DNA of 64,000 nucleotides from Terrirubrum flagellatum (GCF_022059845.1 NZ_CP091851.1:4515501-4579500), one strand, 5' to 3'; shown: positions 16,798-25,980, counted from the first letter of the stretch. Translations and numbers: made by a program. Notes: generated by a model not told the origin, from the letters alone.

Positions 16798-18074
16798 ATG
16801 AAAGCGCTCGCAGGCGTCAAGATCCTTGATTTCACCCATGTGCAGTCGGGTCCGACCTGCACGCAGCTGCTGGCCTGGTTCGGCGCCGACGTGATCAAGG
16901 TCGAGCGCCCCGGCGTCGGCGACATCACCCGGGGCCAGCTCAGGACATTCCCAAGGTCGACAGCCTCTATTTCACGATGCTGAACCACAACAAGCGCTCG
17001 ATCACGCTCGACACCAAGAACCCCAGGGGCAAGGAAGTCCTCGAGCGCCTGATCAGGGAGTGCGACGTGCTCGTCGAGAACTTCGGACCCGGCGTGCTCG
17101 ACCGCATGGGTTTCCCCTGGGAGACGATCCACAAGCTCAATCCGAAGATGATCGTCGCCTCGATCAAGGGGTTCGGCCCCGGTCCTTACGAGGACTGCAA
17201 GGTCTATGAGAATGTCGCGCAATGCACCGGCGGCGCGGCCTCCACGACCGGCTTCCGCGAGGGGCCGCCGCTCGTCACCGGCGCACAGATCGGCGACAGC
17301 GGCACCGGCCTTCATCTCGCGCTTGGCATTGTGACCGCGCTCTACCAGCGCACCCATTCCGGCAAGGGCCAGAAGGTCACATGCGCCATGCAGGACGGGG
17401 TTCTCAATCTCGCGCGCGTCAAACTGCGCGACCAGCAGCGCCTCGCCCATGGGCCGCTGAAGGAATACAGCCAGTATGGCGAGGGCATTCCCTTCGGCGC
17501 CGCCGTGCCGCGCGCCGGCAACGATTCAGGCGGCGGCCAGCCCGGCCGCATTCTCAAATGCAAGGGATGGGAGCAGGACCCCGACGCCTACATCTACTTC
17601 ATCACCCAGGCGCCGGTGTGGGAGAAGATCTGCGACGTGATCGGCGAACCGACCTGGAAGACCGATCCCGAATATTCAACGCCGCCGGCGCGCCTGCCGA
17701 AACTCAACGCCATCTTCGCGCGCATCGAACAATGGACCATGACCAAAACCAAGTTCGAGGCCATGGACATCCTCAACGAGTTCGACATTCCCTGCGGGCC
17801 GATTCTCTCAATGAAGGAATTGATCGAGGACAAGTCGCTGCGCGCCACAGGCACGGTCGTCGAGGTCGATCACCCCACCAGAGGCAAGTATTTTTCCGTC
17901 GGCAATCCGATCAAGCTCTCCGACAGCCCGGCCGACGTCAAACGCTCGCCCCTGCTCGGCGAACACACCGACGAAATCCTCGCATCCGTCCTCAAATACT
18001 CGCCCACAGAAATCGCAGCTATCAAAGCCGCAGGCGCAACAGAGGCGGCGCCGAAGAAGGTCGCGGCGGAGTGA
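16798..18074 (+). pseudogene. frc: Formyl-CoA:oxalate CoA-transferase, frameshifted by one missing base
   Basis: The first 49 codons ([19 protein letters not shown] onward, with Gln17) run to CAGCTCAGG at 16936-16944 and then leave the frame. The rest of the enzyme continues in the +2 frame. Adding one G after 16944 (AGG-GAC-ATT-CCC) restores [22 protein letters not shown] and gives 425 codons, the normal Frc length. The catalytic aspartate (QIGDSGTG, about residue 167 after repair) and the glycine loop (SGGGQPG) are intact. Frc moves CoA from formyl-CoA to oxalate, feeding Oxc. A strong AGGGGAG site precedes the ATG. This is either a recent loss of function or a sequencing/assembly error; the rest of the gene shows no decay. 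Confidence 0.88.
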
Positions 18075-18077
18075 GGA

Positions 18078-18210
18078 TGTCATCCCGGGCGCGCTGCAAC
18101 ACGCAGTGTTGCGGCGCAGACCCGGGACCTTGTCCCGAATAAGGCTCATTCTGCAAACGATCCCGGGTCTGCGCAGCGGCATTTCACGCCGCAGCGCGCC
18201 CGGGATGACA
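18078..18210. repeat. Intergenic palindromic repeat (133 bp) inside the oxalate gene cluster
   Basis: The outer arms are perfect over 20 bp (TGTCATCCCGGGCGCGCTGC at 18078-18097 and its complement at 18191-18210). Inner segments (GCGCAGACCCGGGA / TCCCGGGTCTGCGC) pair as well, so the whole element can fold into one long hairpin. Elements beginning TGTCATCCCGGG are common between genes in Hyphomicrobiales. It fills the space between frc and the formyltransferase gene and may attenuate transcription or stabilise the upstream message. Confidence 0.85.
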
Positions 18211-18226
18211 GAAACGGGGAAATCAC

Positions 18227-19159
18227 ATGCGCATCGTCGTTCACGGCCAGGAAGCGTTCGGCAAGGCGGTTCTCGAAAAGCTGCTGGCGCGCAACGAGAA
18301 TGTCGTCGGCGTGTTCTGCGCGCCCGACAAGGAGGGCCGTCCCCAGGACCCGCTGAAAACCTTCGCGTTGGAGAAGGGCTTGCCGGTCCACCAGCCGAAA
18401 AGCTGGAAGACGCCGGAAGCGCTCGAACTGATGAAATCGTTCAATCCCGACGTCTGCATGATGGCCTATGTCACGCTGTTCGTGCCGCAGCTCGTGATCG
18501 ACGCGCCGAAATTCAACACTTTCCAGTATCATCCCTCGCTGTTGCCGCTGCATCGTGGTCCGTCCTCGATCAACTGGCCGATCGCCATGGGATCGAAGAA
18601 GACAGGCCTCACCATCTTCTGGCCCGACGAAGGTCTCGATGAAGGGCCGGTGCTCCTGCAGAAGGAAGTCGACATCGGCCCTGACGAAACGCTGGGCGAC
18701 GTCTATTTCAAGAAGCTCTTCCCGATCGGCGTCGACGCCATGCTCGAAGCGCTCGATCTCGTGCGCGCCGGAAAGGCGCCGAAAGTTCCGCAGGATCATT
18801 CCAGGGCGACCTATGAAAGCTGGTTCCGCAAGGACGCCGCGGCGATCGATTGGGGCAAGCCCGTCGCCGACATCTATAATCTGATCCGCGCCGCCAACCC
18901 GCAGCCCGGCGCCTGGGCGCTCTACAAGGGCGGCGAAATCCAGTTCTTCGACGCCGCGAAGCGCGACGGCGACGGCGTAGCGGGCGAGATTGTCGCGATC
19001 GATTCAGATGGCGTCACGGTCGCCGCGAAGGACGGCCGCATTCTTCTCAAGCGCGTCAAAGCTGCGGGTGGACAGAAGATCGCGGCGTCGGAATGGGCCG
19101 CGTCATCGGGCGCGAAGGTCGGCGACCGTTTCGAAAATGCGCCGAAGAAGCAGGCATGA
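18227..19159 (+). CDS. Formyltransferase-fold protein resembling the hydrolase domain of 10-formyltetrahydrofolate dehydrogenase
   Basis: 310 aa, the length of the N-terminal formyltransferase/hydrolase domain of ALDH1L1-type 10-formyl-THF dehydrogenases; Fmt-like throughout. The fold has an N-terminal Rossmann-like domain ([16 protein letters not shown]) with catalytic His102 in [11 protein letters not shown] and Asp138 in [12 protein letters not shown], spaced 36 residues as in that family, and a C-terminal barrel domain (about 205-305). Expected chemistry is transfer or hydrolysis of the formyl group of 10-formyl-THF. In an oxalate cluster directly before formate-THF ligase it could link formyl groups from oxalate to folate. 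The housekeeping methionyl-tRNA formyltransferase is less likely because def is absent and motifs favour ALDH1L1. Confidence 0.82.
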   Translation: MRIVVHGQEAFGKAVLEKLLARNENVVGVFCAPDKEGRPQDPLKTFALEKGLPVHQPKSWKTPEALELMKSFNPDVCMMAYVTLFVPQLVIDAPKFNTFQYHPSLLPLHRGPSSINWPIAMGSKKTGLTIFWPDEGLDEGPVLLQKEVDIGPDETLGDVYFKKLFPIGVDAMLEALDLVRAGKAPKVPQDHSRATYESWFRKDAAAIDWGKPVADIYNLIRAANPQPGAWALYKGGEIQFFDAAKRDGDGVAGEIVAIDSDGVTVAAKDGRILLKRVKAAGGQKIAASEWAASSGAKVGDRFENAPKKQA

Positions 19160-19226
19160 TGCGCCTGTCGCCATCATTTCTCACATTGCGAAGTTCAATT
19201 CGCCTGAGGTTAGCGGGGAAGCTGAG

Positions 19227-20903
19227 ATGAGCGTCAAATCCGATATCGAAATCGCCCGCGAGGCGAAAATGAAGCCGATCGCGGAGATCGGCAAGAAGAT
19301 CGGCGTCCCCGCGGATGCGCTGCTCAACTACGGGCCGACAAAAGCAAAGGTGTCGTTCGACTTTATCAATTCGGTGAAGGCCAACAAAAGCGGCAAGCTC
19401 ATTCTGGTCACTGCGATCAATCCGACGCCAGCGGGCGAAGGCAAGACGACGACGACGGTCGGTCTTGGCGACGGGCTCAACCGCATCGGCAAGAAAGCGA
19501 TGAGTTGCCTGCGTGAGCCGTCGCTCGGGCCTTGCTTTGGCGTGAAAGGCGGCGCTGCGGGCGGCGGTTATGCGCAGGTCGTGCCGATGGAGGACATCAA
19601 CCTCCATTTCACCGGCGACTTCCACGCCATCACCTCAGCGCACAATCTGCTCGCGGCTCTGCTCGACAATCACATCTACTGGGGCAATGCGCTCGGGATC
19701 GATCAGCGCAGGATTGCGTGGCGCCGCGTGATGGACATGAACGACCGCGCGCTGCGTTCGATCGTCAATTCGCTCGGTGGCGTCGCCAACGGCTTCCCGC
19801 GCGAGGACGGCTTCGATATCACCGTCGCGTCCGAGATCATGGCGATCTTCTGCCTCGCCACCGATCTCAAGGATCTGGAAAAGCGTATCGGCAACATTGT
19901 CGTCGGCTACACCCGCGACCGCAAACCGGTGCTGGCGAAGCAGCTCAAGGGCGATGGCGCCATGACCGTGCTGCTCAAGGACGCGCTGATGCCGAACCTC
20001 GTGCAGACGCTCGAGAACAATCCCGTCTTCATCCATGGCGGGCCGTTCGCCAACATCGCCCATGGTTGCAACTCCGTGCTGGCGACCCAGACCGCGCTGA
20101 AGCTGTGCGACTATGTCGTCACCGAGGCCGGCTTCGGCGCCGATCTCGGCGCGGAGAAATTCTTCGACATCAAGTGCCGCAAGGCGGGACTTACGCCTTC
20201 CGCAACCGTGATCGTCGCGACCATCCGCGCGCTCAAAATGCATGGCGGCGTCGCCAAAGACGATCTCAAGACGGAGAATGTCGCGGCGATCGAGAAAGGT
20301 TGCGACAATCTCAAGCGCCACATCGAGAATGTGCGCAAATTCGGCGTGCAGCCGGTCGTCGCGATCAACAAGTTCATCACCGATACGGATGCGGAAGTGG
20401 CGGCCGTGAAGAAGGCGGCGGAGGAGATGGGCGCAAAAGCCTTCCTCTGCACGCACTGGGCCGATGGCGGCGCCGGCATCGAGGACCTTGCGCGCCATGT
20501 CGTCGAATTGTGCGACAAGGGCGGCGACGCGTTCAAGCCGCTCTATCCCGACGACATGCCGCTGCGCGACAAGGTCAAGAAAATCGCAACCGACATCTAT
20601 CACGCCGCCGATATCTCCTGCGATGCGTCAATCGAGGCGCGCTTCAAGGAATTGCAGGAGGCAGGCTACGGCCATTTCCCGGTCTGCATGGCGAAGACGC
20701 AATATTCCTTCTCGACGAACCCGAACGCGCGCGGCGCGCCGTCAGGACACATCGTTCCAGTAAGGGAGCTGCGGCTGTCGGCCGGAGCGGAATTCATCGT
20801 GGTGGTGACAGGCGACATCATGACGATGCCGGGACTGCCGAGGGTTCCATCCGCCGACGTGATCCGGCTCAACGATCAGGGGCAGATCGAAGGGTTGTTC
20901 TAA
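19227..20903 (+). CDS. fhs: Formate-tetrahydrofolate ligase
   Basis: 558 aa, the usual size. It makes 10-formyl-THF from formate, THF and ATP. The P-loop is [18 protein letters not shown] near residues 67-84, followed by [23 protein letters not shown] and [18 protein letters not shown], all strongly conserved in this enzyme. I chose the ATG at 19227, which begins the conserved [10 protein letters not shown] start and follows a purine-rich stretch (GGGGAAGCTGAG); the reading frame is open upstream into the preceding gene. It lies 67 bases after the formyltransferase gene, and closes the oxalate-to-C1 route by capturing formate. Confidence 0.96.
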   Translation: MSVKSDIEIAREAKMKPIAEIGKKIGVPADALLNYGPTKAKVSFDFINSVKANKSGKLILVTAINPTPAGEGKTTTTVGLGDGLNRIGKKAMSCLREPSLGPCFGVKGGAAGGGYAQVVPMEDINLHFTGDFHAITSAHNLLAALLDNHIYWGNALGIDQRRIAWRRVMDMNDRALRSIVNSLGGVANGFPREDGFDITVASEIMAIFCLATDLKDLEKRIGNIVVGYTRDRKPVLAKQLKGDGAMTVLLKDALMPNLVQTLENNPVFIHGGPFANIAHGCNSVLATQTALKLCDYVVTEAGFGADLGAEKFFDIKCRKAGLTPSATVIVATIRALKMHGGVAKDDLKTENVAAIEKGCDNLKRHIENVRKFGVQPVVAINKFITDTDAEVAAVKKAAEEMGAKAFLCTHWADGGAGIEDLARHVVELCDKGGDAFKPLYPDDMPLRDKVKKIATDIYHAADISCDASIEARFKELQEAGYGHFPVCMAKTQYSFSTNPNARGAPSGHIVPVRELRLSAGAEFIVVVTGDIMTMPGLPRVPSADVIRLNDQGQIEGLF

Positions 20904-20920
20904 ATTCTCAATCTCGCCGC

Positions 20921-21030
20921 TGTCATTCCGGGGCGCGCCGAAGGCGCGAGCCCGGAACCCAGGAGATATTCAGGCGCTCGAATATTTTCTGGGTTCCGGG
21001 CTCTTCGCTTCGCTCAGCCCCGGAATGACG
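20921..21030. repeat. Intergenic palindromic repeat (110 bp)
   Basis: Outer arms GTCATTCCGGGGC (20922-20934) and its complement (21017-21029), and inner arms AGCCCGGAACCCAG / CTGGGTTCCGGGCT, give a long interrupted hairpin. It is a different family from the 18078 element. It lies between the convergent fhs and acetyltransferase genes and could act as a two-way transcription stop. Confidence 0.85.
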
Positions 21031-21064
21031 AACTTGAAAATACGCGTCCTTGCATGGCTGCTGC

Positions 21065-21562
21065 TCACAGCCTCTTCTGCATCAATCTGAGATCGAGCCA
21101 CTGGTCGAATTTCCAGCCGATCTCCCTGAGCACGCCGACATCGGTAAATCCCAGCGACGCATGCAGCGCAACGGATGCGTCATTCGGCAGGCCGATGCCT
21201 GCGACCATGACATGCCGTCCCTGCGCCTTGGCGCGCGCGATGAGATCACTCATCAAAGCGCGCGCTACGCCGCGGCGCTGCTGATCATCACGCACATAGA
21301 TCGAATTCTCGACCGTCTTGCCGTAGCCGGCGCCGGCGCGGAACGAGCCATAGCTGCCAAAGCCGACCACTTCGCCATCGCGCTCAGCCGCGATCACGGG
21401 ATAATCGTTGGCGATGCGATCGCGCCACCACGTCCTGCGCTCGGCAAGGTCGGCTTTCTCATAACGCCAAATCGCGACGCTGGTTGCGATGTGATGATTG
21501 TGAAGCGCGAGGATGGCGGGAAGATCGGTCTCGGCCGCGTCGCGAATTCTTAATTCGCTCAC
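21065..21562 (-). CDS. GNAT N-acetyltransferase, phosphinothricin-acetyltransferase type
   Basis: 165 aa starting at a GTG (21562). The start overlaps the upstream stop codon by 4 bases (GTGA), and it begins exactly at the conserved VSELRIRDAAETDLPAI stretch. Landmarks are NDYPVIAAERDGEVVGFGSYG, the acetyl-CoA loop DQQRRGVARALM, and MVAGIGLPNDASVALHASLGF with WKFDQWLDLRLMQ, characteristic of the Pat/Bar/YwnH branch that acetylates methionine sulfoximine or phosphinothricin-like amines. It is the last gene of a three-gene operon with a second GNAT and an XRE-cupin regulator. Confidence 0.88.
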   Translation of the reverse strand: MSELRIRDAAETDLPAILALHNHHIATSVAIWRYEKADLAERRTWWRDRIANDYPVIAAERDGEVVGFGSYGSFRAGAGYGKTVENSIYVRDDQQRRGVARALMSDLIARAKAQGRHVMVAGIGLPNDASVALHASLGFTDVGVLREIGWKFDQWLDLRLMQKRL

Positions 21563-22098
21563 GCCACGTGGCCTTTCGGTCGCAGGTCTTTGTAGAAGAA
21601 GGTCGTCGGACACAGCGCTCCATCCGGCATCAATGCGTAATTCGGCACCTCGCCGGCCTCGGTCCAGCCGCCGCGGCGATAGAGCCTGTCGCCGGCGCTG
21701 CGCGACACGGTGTCGAGCACCATCAGCCAACGGCCTTTCGCCAGCGCCGCGTCTTCCGCCGCCTTGAGCAGTGACAGACCCACGCCGCCACCGCGCGCCC
21801 GGCGATGCACCAGCATCTTCGCGACTTCAGCGCGATGAGGCTGGTTCGGCTTGTCGATGAAGACGGACTGCACCGCGCCGTCGAGACGGCCGTTCGTTTC
21901 GGCGACAATGAGGTCGCGTCCACCCTGCGCGACATCGTCGATCACGCCGGACCAAAACGCGTCCGATTCGTCGCGCGTCATGCCGGCCATGAAGGAAACC
22001 GAAGCGCCGCCGGCGACGCAATCGAGCAGGATGTCGGAGAGTTCACTGATGCGCCGGCGCGCCTCGCCAGCGTCGAGTTTGCGGATGATCGTGCTCAT
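21559..22098 (-). CDS. GNAT-family N-acetyltransferase
   Basis: 179 aa. The GNAT core is visible as DLIVAETNGRLDGAVQSVF, then EVAKMLVHRRARGGGVGLSLL (acetyl-CoA pyrophosphate loop R-A-R-G-G-G-V-G) and the beta-bulge/helix LMVLDTVSRSAGDRLYRRGGW. The substrate is unknown. Its ATG overlaps the regulator stop codon by 4 bases, and its stop overlaps the following GTG start, so all three genes are translationally coupled. Confidence 0.87.
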   Translation of the reverse strand: MSTIIRKLDAGEARRRISELSDILLDCVAGGASVSFMAGMTRDESDAFWSGVIDDVAQGGRDLIVAETNGRLDGAVQSVFIDKPNQPHRAEVAKMLVHRRARGGGVGLSLLKAAEDAALAKGRWLMVLDTVSRSAGDRLYRRGGWTEAGEVPNYALMPDGALCPTTFFYKDLRPKGHVA

Positions 22099-22679
22099 CG
22101 GTTTCGCGGCGCGGTTTCCGTGACGAGCGCATAGCGCGCCGCCATCGATCCAGGATTGTGGAAGGTCAGCGGCGCATCGAGCCGCATATGCAGGCAGTCG
22201 CCGACATCGAGGTGATGGGTCTCGTTGTCGATCGTGACTTCGAGTTCACCGTCGAGCAACCAGACGAAGCGCGCCAAAGGCGCGGGATAGCCCTGTTCGA
22301 AGATCACGCGCGCGCCCGGCGGCATCTCGACCTCGACGAGCTCCATCGGCGCGCCGAAGCCGCGCGGCGATACATTGCGCCTGAGATAGCCTGTCGCGGG
22401 ATCACGCCAGGTCGACTGTTCATCGCGCCGGCTCATCGGCGACATCGCGATCTCGGAATCGAACATCGAGGAGAAGTTGAGCCCGAGCCCGTTGGCGAGC
22501 TTCGCCAGCAACGGCGCCGTCGGGCTGACCTCGCCGCGCTCGATCTTGGAGATCATGGCGCGGCTGACGCCGGATTCGGCCGCCAGCGCGTCGAGCGTCA
22601 GTTCGCGCTCAAGGCGGCGGCGCTTCACGCGCTCGGCGATCTGCCGGTTGAGGGTGGCGATATCTCTGGTTTCCACCAT
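22095..22679 (-). CDS. XRE-family regulator with C-terminal cupin domain
   Basis: 194 aa. Residues 10-70 form a helix-turn-helix of the XRE type (RRLERELTLDALAAESGVSRAMISKIERGEVSP); residues about 105-190 form a cupin barrel (GARVIFEQGYPAPLARFVWLLDGELEVTI, HHLDVGDCLHMRLD). Such HipB-cupin proteins sense a small molecule and often repress the operon they head, here two acetyltransferases. A short inverted repeat lies immediately before the start codon. Confidence 0.92.
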   Translation of the reverse strand: MVETRDIATLNRQIAERVKRRRLERELTLDALAAESGVSRAMISKIERGEVSPTAPLLAKLANGLGLNFSSMFDSEIAMSPMSRRDEQSTWRDPATGYLRRNVSPRGFGAPMELVEVEMPPGARVIFEQGYPAPLARFVWLLDGELEVTIDNETHHLDVGDCLHMRLDAPLTFHNPGSMAARYALVTETAPRNR

Positions 22680-22710
22680 GAGAGACTATTATCTCTGATG
22701 GTGGAGTCAA
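22680..22710 (-). promoter_or_regulatory. Putative promoter/operator of the XRE-cupin acetyltransferase operon
   Basis: On the minus strand TTGACT (22705-22710) is followed 16 bases later by TAGTCT, a possible -35/-10 pair, ending only a few bases before the ATG at 22679. An inverted repeat AGAGA-N6-TCTCT (22681-22696) overlaps it. No ribosome binding site fits, so the message may be nearly leaderless and the repeat an autoregulatory operator. Confidence 0.35.
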
Positions 22711-22713
22711 GCC

Positions 22714-24138
22714 TCATTTCAGATCGAGCGCTGGCGGCGGCTCCGGCGCGAGAGCATCGAATTTCTTCGAGACTTCGTCGTCTGACAGCCGGTTTTTCGG
22801 CGCCGAAGGCGGCGGCGCGCGGTCGAAGAAATGCGTCACCGGCGGAATGGCCAGCGCCAGCATGACGACAAGAAGCTGGGCGATCAGAAAGGGTGCCAGC
22901 GCGCCGGCGAGCGGCCGCGCTCTTACTGGCTCCAGTTCCGCGCCACGCGCCATCATGATGGCGTAGCCGACCGGCGGAACGAGAAAGCTCGCCTGCAAGG
23001 TCAGGATCGTCAGCGCCGAGACCCAGGCCGCATCGGCGGCGCGGACAAGCAGGCCCGGCATGAGAATCGGAACGATCACGAAGATGATCTCGAACGCATC
23101 AAGCGCAAGCGCGCTCACACCGACGAGCGCAAGCACGGAGGCGACGGCGATCGTTGGCCCACCCGGCAAAGCGCCGATCAGACCCGTCAGCAGTCGGTCG
23201 GTTCCGAGAATGCGCAGCGTGAGCGTAAAGGTGGTCGCAGCGATCAGCAGCGCGAAGAGGGCACCCGAAATTTCAAGCGTGCTGCGCAGCGCATCCGCGA
23301 GCGCCGCCGCGGTCAGCGCTCGCGTGACCCATCCCGCAGCGAGCAGCGCGATGCAGCCCATTGCCGCCGCCTCGACAGCGTAAAACAAGCCGGATGCGAC
23401 GCCGCCCAGCAAAATCAGAATGAAGGCCGCAGTTGCGGCGGCGATCATCAGATCGCTTCGGGATGCGGACGACTGCGACGCGTCGGTTTTTGGTCCGCGC
23501 CCGCGCCACGCGACGATCCCCGCCCATAGCGCCAATGTCAGCGCCGCCGGCGCCAGCGCGGCGCGGAAAATGTCCTGCGTGTTGATGATTTGATCGCTGC
23601 GTCCGGCGATGTTCGACGCAATCGTGTGCGCGCCCATCATCGCATCACCGAGAAGAATAAGAACGAGCGACGGCGGGATGACGACGCCAAGCGTGCTCGC
23701 CGCCGCGACGAGCGCGGTGCGTTCGACCGGCTCGACGCCAGCCTGCGCCAGCATCGGCCGCACGCTGCGCGACAACACCGCCACGCTCGCACCCACCGAG
23801 CCATTCATCGGCGCAAGCAGCGCACCGAGACCGAGCGCGGCGAGCGTCGGTCGCCGGAACAGGCGGCATCCCGCGCGAAACAGGATATCGGCAAGCGGCA
23901 GTCGATTGATCAGCGCGCCCATCATCACGAACAGCGGCAGCGCCTGCAGCAGATCGCTTTCGAGCAGCCCGACCATTCGGTTGGGAAGCGCGCCGAGCAG
24001 AGCGCCATCGCCCGCGAGAACAATCCATGCAGCGGCGAGGCCCGCGGCGCCGATCAGAACGAGAAAAGCCGGCAATCCCGTCAAGATCATCGCGATCCCG
24101 ACGAGCGGAAACAGCGCGAGACCGAACCAGCCGCTCAC
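22714..24138 (-). CDS. TRAP transporter large permease subunit (DctM type)
   Basis: 474 aa, slightly longer than usual (about 425-435) because of a Pro-rich charged C-terminal tail. About a dozen membrane segments are visible, with the DctM signatures LPLFVMMGALINR, APMNGSVGASVAVLSR, STLGVVIPPSLVLILLGD and PPVGYAIMMA. It couples uptake of a carboxylate-like solute to a sodium gradient together with DctQ and a periplasmic binding protein. The DctQ gene overlaps upstream by 4 bases, but no DctP-type binding protein gene is adjacent. Confidence 0.88.
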   Translation of the reverse strand: MSGWFGLALFPLVGIAMILTGLPAFLVLIGAAGLAAAWIVLAGDGALLGALPNRMVGLLESDLLQALPLFVMMGALINRLPLADILFRAGCRLFRRPTLAALGLGALLAPMNGSVGASVAVLSRSVRPMLAQAGVEPVERTALVAAASTLGVVIPPSLVLILLGDAMMGAHTIASNIAGRSDQIINTQDIFRAALAPAALTLALWAGIVAWRGRGPKTDASQSSASRSDLMIAAATAAFILILLGGVASGLFYAVEAAAMGCIALLAAGWVTRALTAAALADALRSTLEISGALFALLIAATTFTLTLRILGTDRLLTGLIGALPGGPTIAVASVLALVGVSALALDAFEIIFVIVPILMPGLLVRAADAAWVSALTILTLQASFLVPPVGYAIMMARGAELEPVRARPLAGALAPFLIAQLLVVMLALAIPPVTHFFDRAPPPSAPKNRLSDDEVSKKFDALAPEPPPALDLK

Positions 24139-24614
24139 GCGCTGTTCTCGTCTCGCGCGAAGAGGTCGACGATCGCTTGCGCGAAAACCAGCAGAGCCAG
24201 CAGCAGCGCTGCGACCTTGATCAGGAAATAACCGGGATTGGACGTGTCAGGAAATCGTTCGAGAAAACGGGCGGAGTCGCGCGCGAGCGGCCAGTTCATG
24301 ACGATGAGCGCGATCGACCATGGGAGAAGCACGATCAGATTGCCCCCAAGGGCAATCCATTTTCGCGTTGTGACTGAATAAGTCTTGGCGTGCGAGTCCG
24401 CGGCAAGATGGATGCGCGCTCTGGTCGCCGCGGTCACCGCAACCGCGATGAAAAGCGCGAATATCCATTGGCCGAGATCATTGGCCTCGCGCGAACAGCA
24501 TCGGACCGCATCGCGCAAAGGCCATTGCAGGAAGAGAGCCGCGACCACGGGAAGCGCAAGCCATCGTCCGGCGCTGATCACAGCGCCAATGACTCGATCG
24601 AGCGCGCCGATCAT
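24135..24614 (-). CDS. TRAP transporter small permease subunit (DctQ type)
   Basis: About 159 aa with four membrane segments (AGRWLALPVVAALFL, GQWIFALFIAVAVTA, LGGNLIVLLPWSIALIV, KVAALLLALLVFAQAIVDL), the DctQ topology. The RIHLAADSHAK stretch after the second helix resembles the R-x-H-I/V-x-V-D loop of this family. I prefer the ATG at 24614, which places the start just before the first helix; an in-frame ATG at 24656 is also possible and neither has a clear ribosome binding site. Its end overlaps dctM by 4 bases. Confidence 0.75.
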   Translation of the reverse strand: MIGALDRVIGAVISAGRWLALPVVAALFLQWPLRDAVRCCSREANDLGQWIFALFIAVAVTAATRARIHLAADSHAKTYSVTTRKWIALGGNLIVLLPWSIALIVMNWPLARDSARFLERFPDTSNPGYFLIKVAALLLALLVFAQAIVDLFARDENSA

Positions 24615-24718
24615 CGGATCGCAGAAATAACGCCAGCCATGCGCGTTCCCCCGCACAAGGCTAGCGCAAGATCAAAGCGGCGGGAATCGACCTGCGCGCG
24701 GGGAACTGAGGCTCGATG

Positions 24719-25930
24719 TCACGCCGGCTGCGGCTGTCGCGCCATCCGCGATGGCTGCGGCGGAAAGGCGAGCGCCACGGCGACGGCCGCGAGCGCCACG
24801 GCCGCCGCCCCCAGATACATCCACTGATAGCTTCCATAGCGATCGAACGCCCATCCGCCCAAGACCGGGCCTAGCGCCATGCCGAGACTCGACAGCATCG
24901 TGACTGCGCCCAATACGGCGCCCAGGATGCGCTGGCCAAAATATTCGCGCGCCAGCACCGCATAAAGCGGCATCACGCCGCCATAGGCCGCGCCGAACAC
25001 CACCGCGAGCGCATAGAATTGCTCGAGCCGGTTGACGACGACGTAAGTCGCGATCGCGATCGCCTGCACGAGCAGGCCTGCGACCAACACCGGCTTGACG
25101 CCATAGCGATCCGCCAGCACGCCGAGCAGAAGTCGGCCGCCGAGCCCCGCCAGACCCTCGACGCTGTAGACGCTGACGGCCGCGAGATTCGAAAGCCCGC
25201 ACAGCATAGCGTAGCTGACCATGTGAAAGATCGGTCCGGCATGCGCCGTGCAGCAGCATAAGAAGGTCAGCGCGAGAATGATAAATTGCGGCGAGGTGAA
25301 GGCCTCGACGAGAGACTTCTGCGGACCCGCCTCCGCGGATGCGGGGGCGCCGATCTCCTGTTGCGCGTCCGGCGGGCGGCGCACCAGCAACGCCGCGGGA
25401 ATCAGGATTGCCCAAGCGGCGACGCCTATGGTCAGCATGGCGAAGCGCCAGTCATAGGCCGTGACGAGCCAGCTTGCGAAAGGCGACACGGTCATCGGCG
25501 CGACGCCCATGCCGGCTGACACCAGCGACACCGCCAAGCTCCGGCGCGTGCGGAACCAACCCATGACAGTCGAGATCATGGGCGCGAAAAACGCGCCGGC
25601 CGAAAGCCCTACCAGCACGCCATAAGTGAACTGAAACTGGAGCAGCGACGTCGCCCGGCTCGCGAGCGTCAGCCCGAGCCCGAGAAGGATCGAGCCGGCG
25701 AGCACAACGATGCGCGCGCCGAAACGGTCGCTCGCCGCGCCCCACGCGAAACCGGCGACACCCATCACCAGAAAATTGATCGTCATCGCGACAGATATCC
25801 CGGCGCGCGACCAACCCGTCGCTGCCGACATGGGATCGAGATAGATGGCGAGCGAAAACATCGCACCCATGGCGACGCAGCTCATCAATGCGCCAAGGGC
25901 GACGATCGCCCAGCGATAGGGATGCTCCAT
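24719..25930 (-). CDS. Major facilitator superfamily transporter
   Basis: 403 aa with 12 membrane segments. MFS landmarks are the loop after helix 2 (GAASDRFGARIVVLAGSILLGLG) and its repeat in the second half (GVLADRYGVKPVLVAGLLVQ). The subgroup is the monocarboxylate/oxalate-formate-like MFS clade (helix 11 region LGPVLGGWAFDRYGSYQW), so an organic acid is a reasonable but unproven substrate. It stands alone, upstream of the TRAP genes on the same strand, and an AT-rich inverted repeat lies 50 bases before its start. Confidence 0.88.
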   Translation of the reverse strand: MEHPYRWAIVALGALMSCVAMGAMFSLAIYLDPMSAATGWSRAGISVAMTINFLVMGVAGFAWGAASDRFGARIVVLAGSILLGLGLTLASRATSLLQFQFTYGVLVGLSAGAFFAPMISTVMGWFRTRRSLAVSLVSAGMGVAPMTVSPFASWLVTAYDWRFAMLTIGVAAWAILIPAALLVRRPPDAQQEIGAPASAEAGPQKSLVEAFTSPQFIILALTFLCCCTAHAGPIFHMVSYAMLCGLSNLAAVSVYSVEGLAGLGGRLLLGVLADRYGVKPVLVAGLLVQAIAIATYVVVNRLEQFYALAVVFGAAYGGVMPLYAVLAREYFGQRILGAVLGAVTMLSSLGMALGPVLGGWAFDRYGSYQWMYLGAAAVALAAVAVALAFPPQPSRMARQPQPA

Positions 25931-25980
25931 GTCCGGCTCCTCATGCGGCCTCCGACGTTCGCGCAGGCGGTCGCTCGTTA

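Noticed and set aside
22681-22696. Inverted repeat before the XRE-cupin gene as a terminator of a gene on the plus strand
   Set aside because: Position at the start codon of the minus-strand operon and AT-rich loop suit an operator instead.
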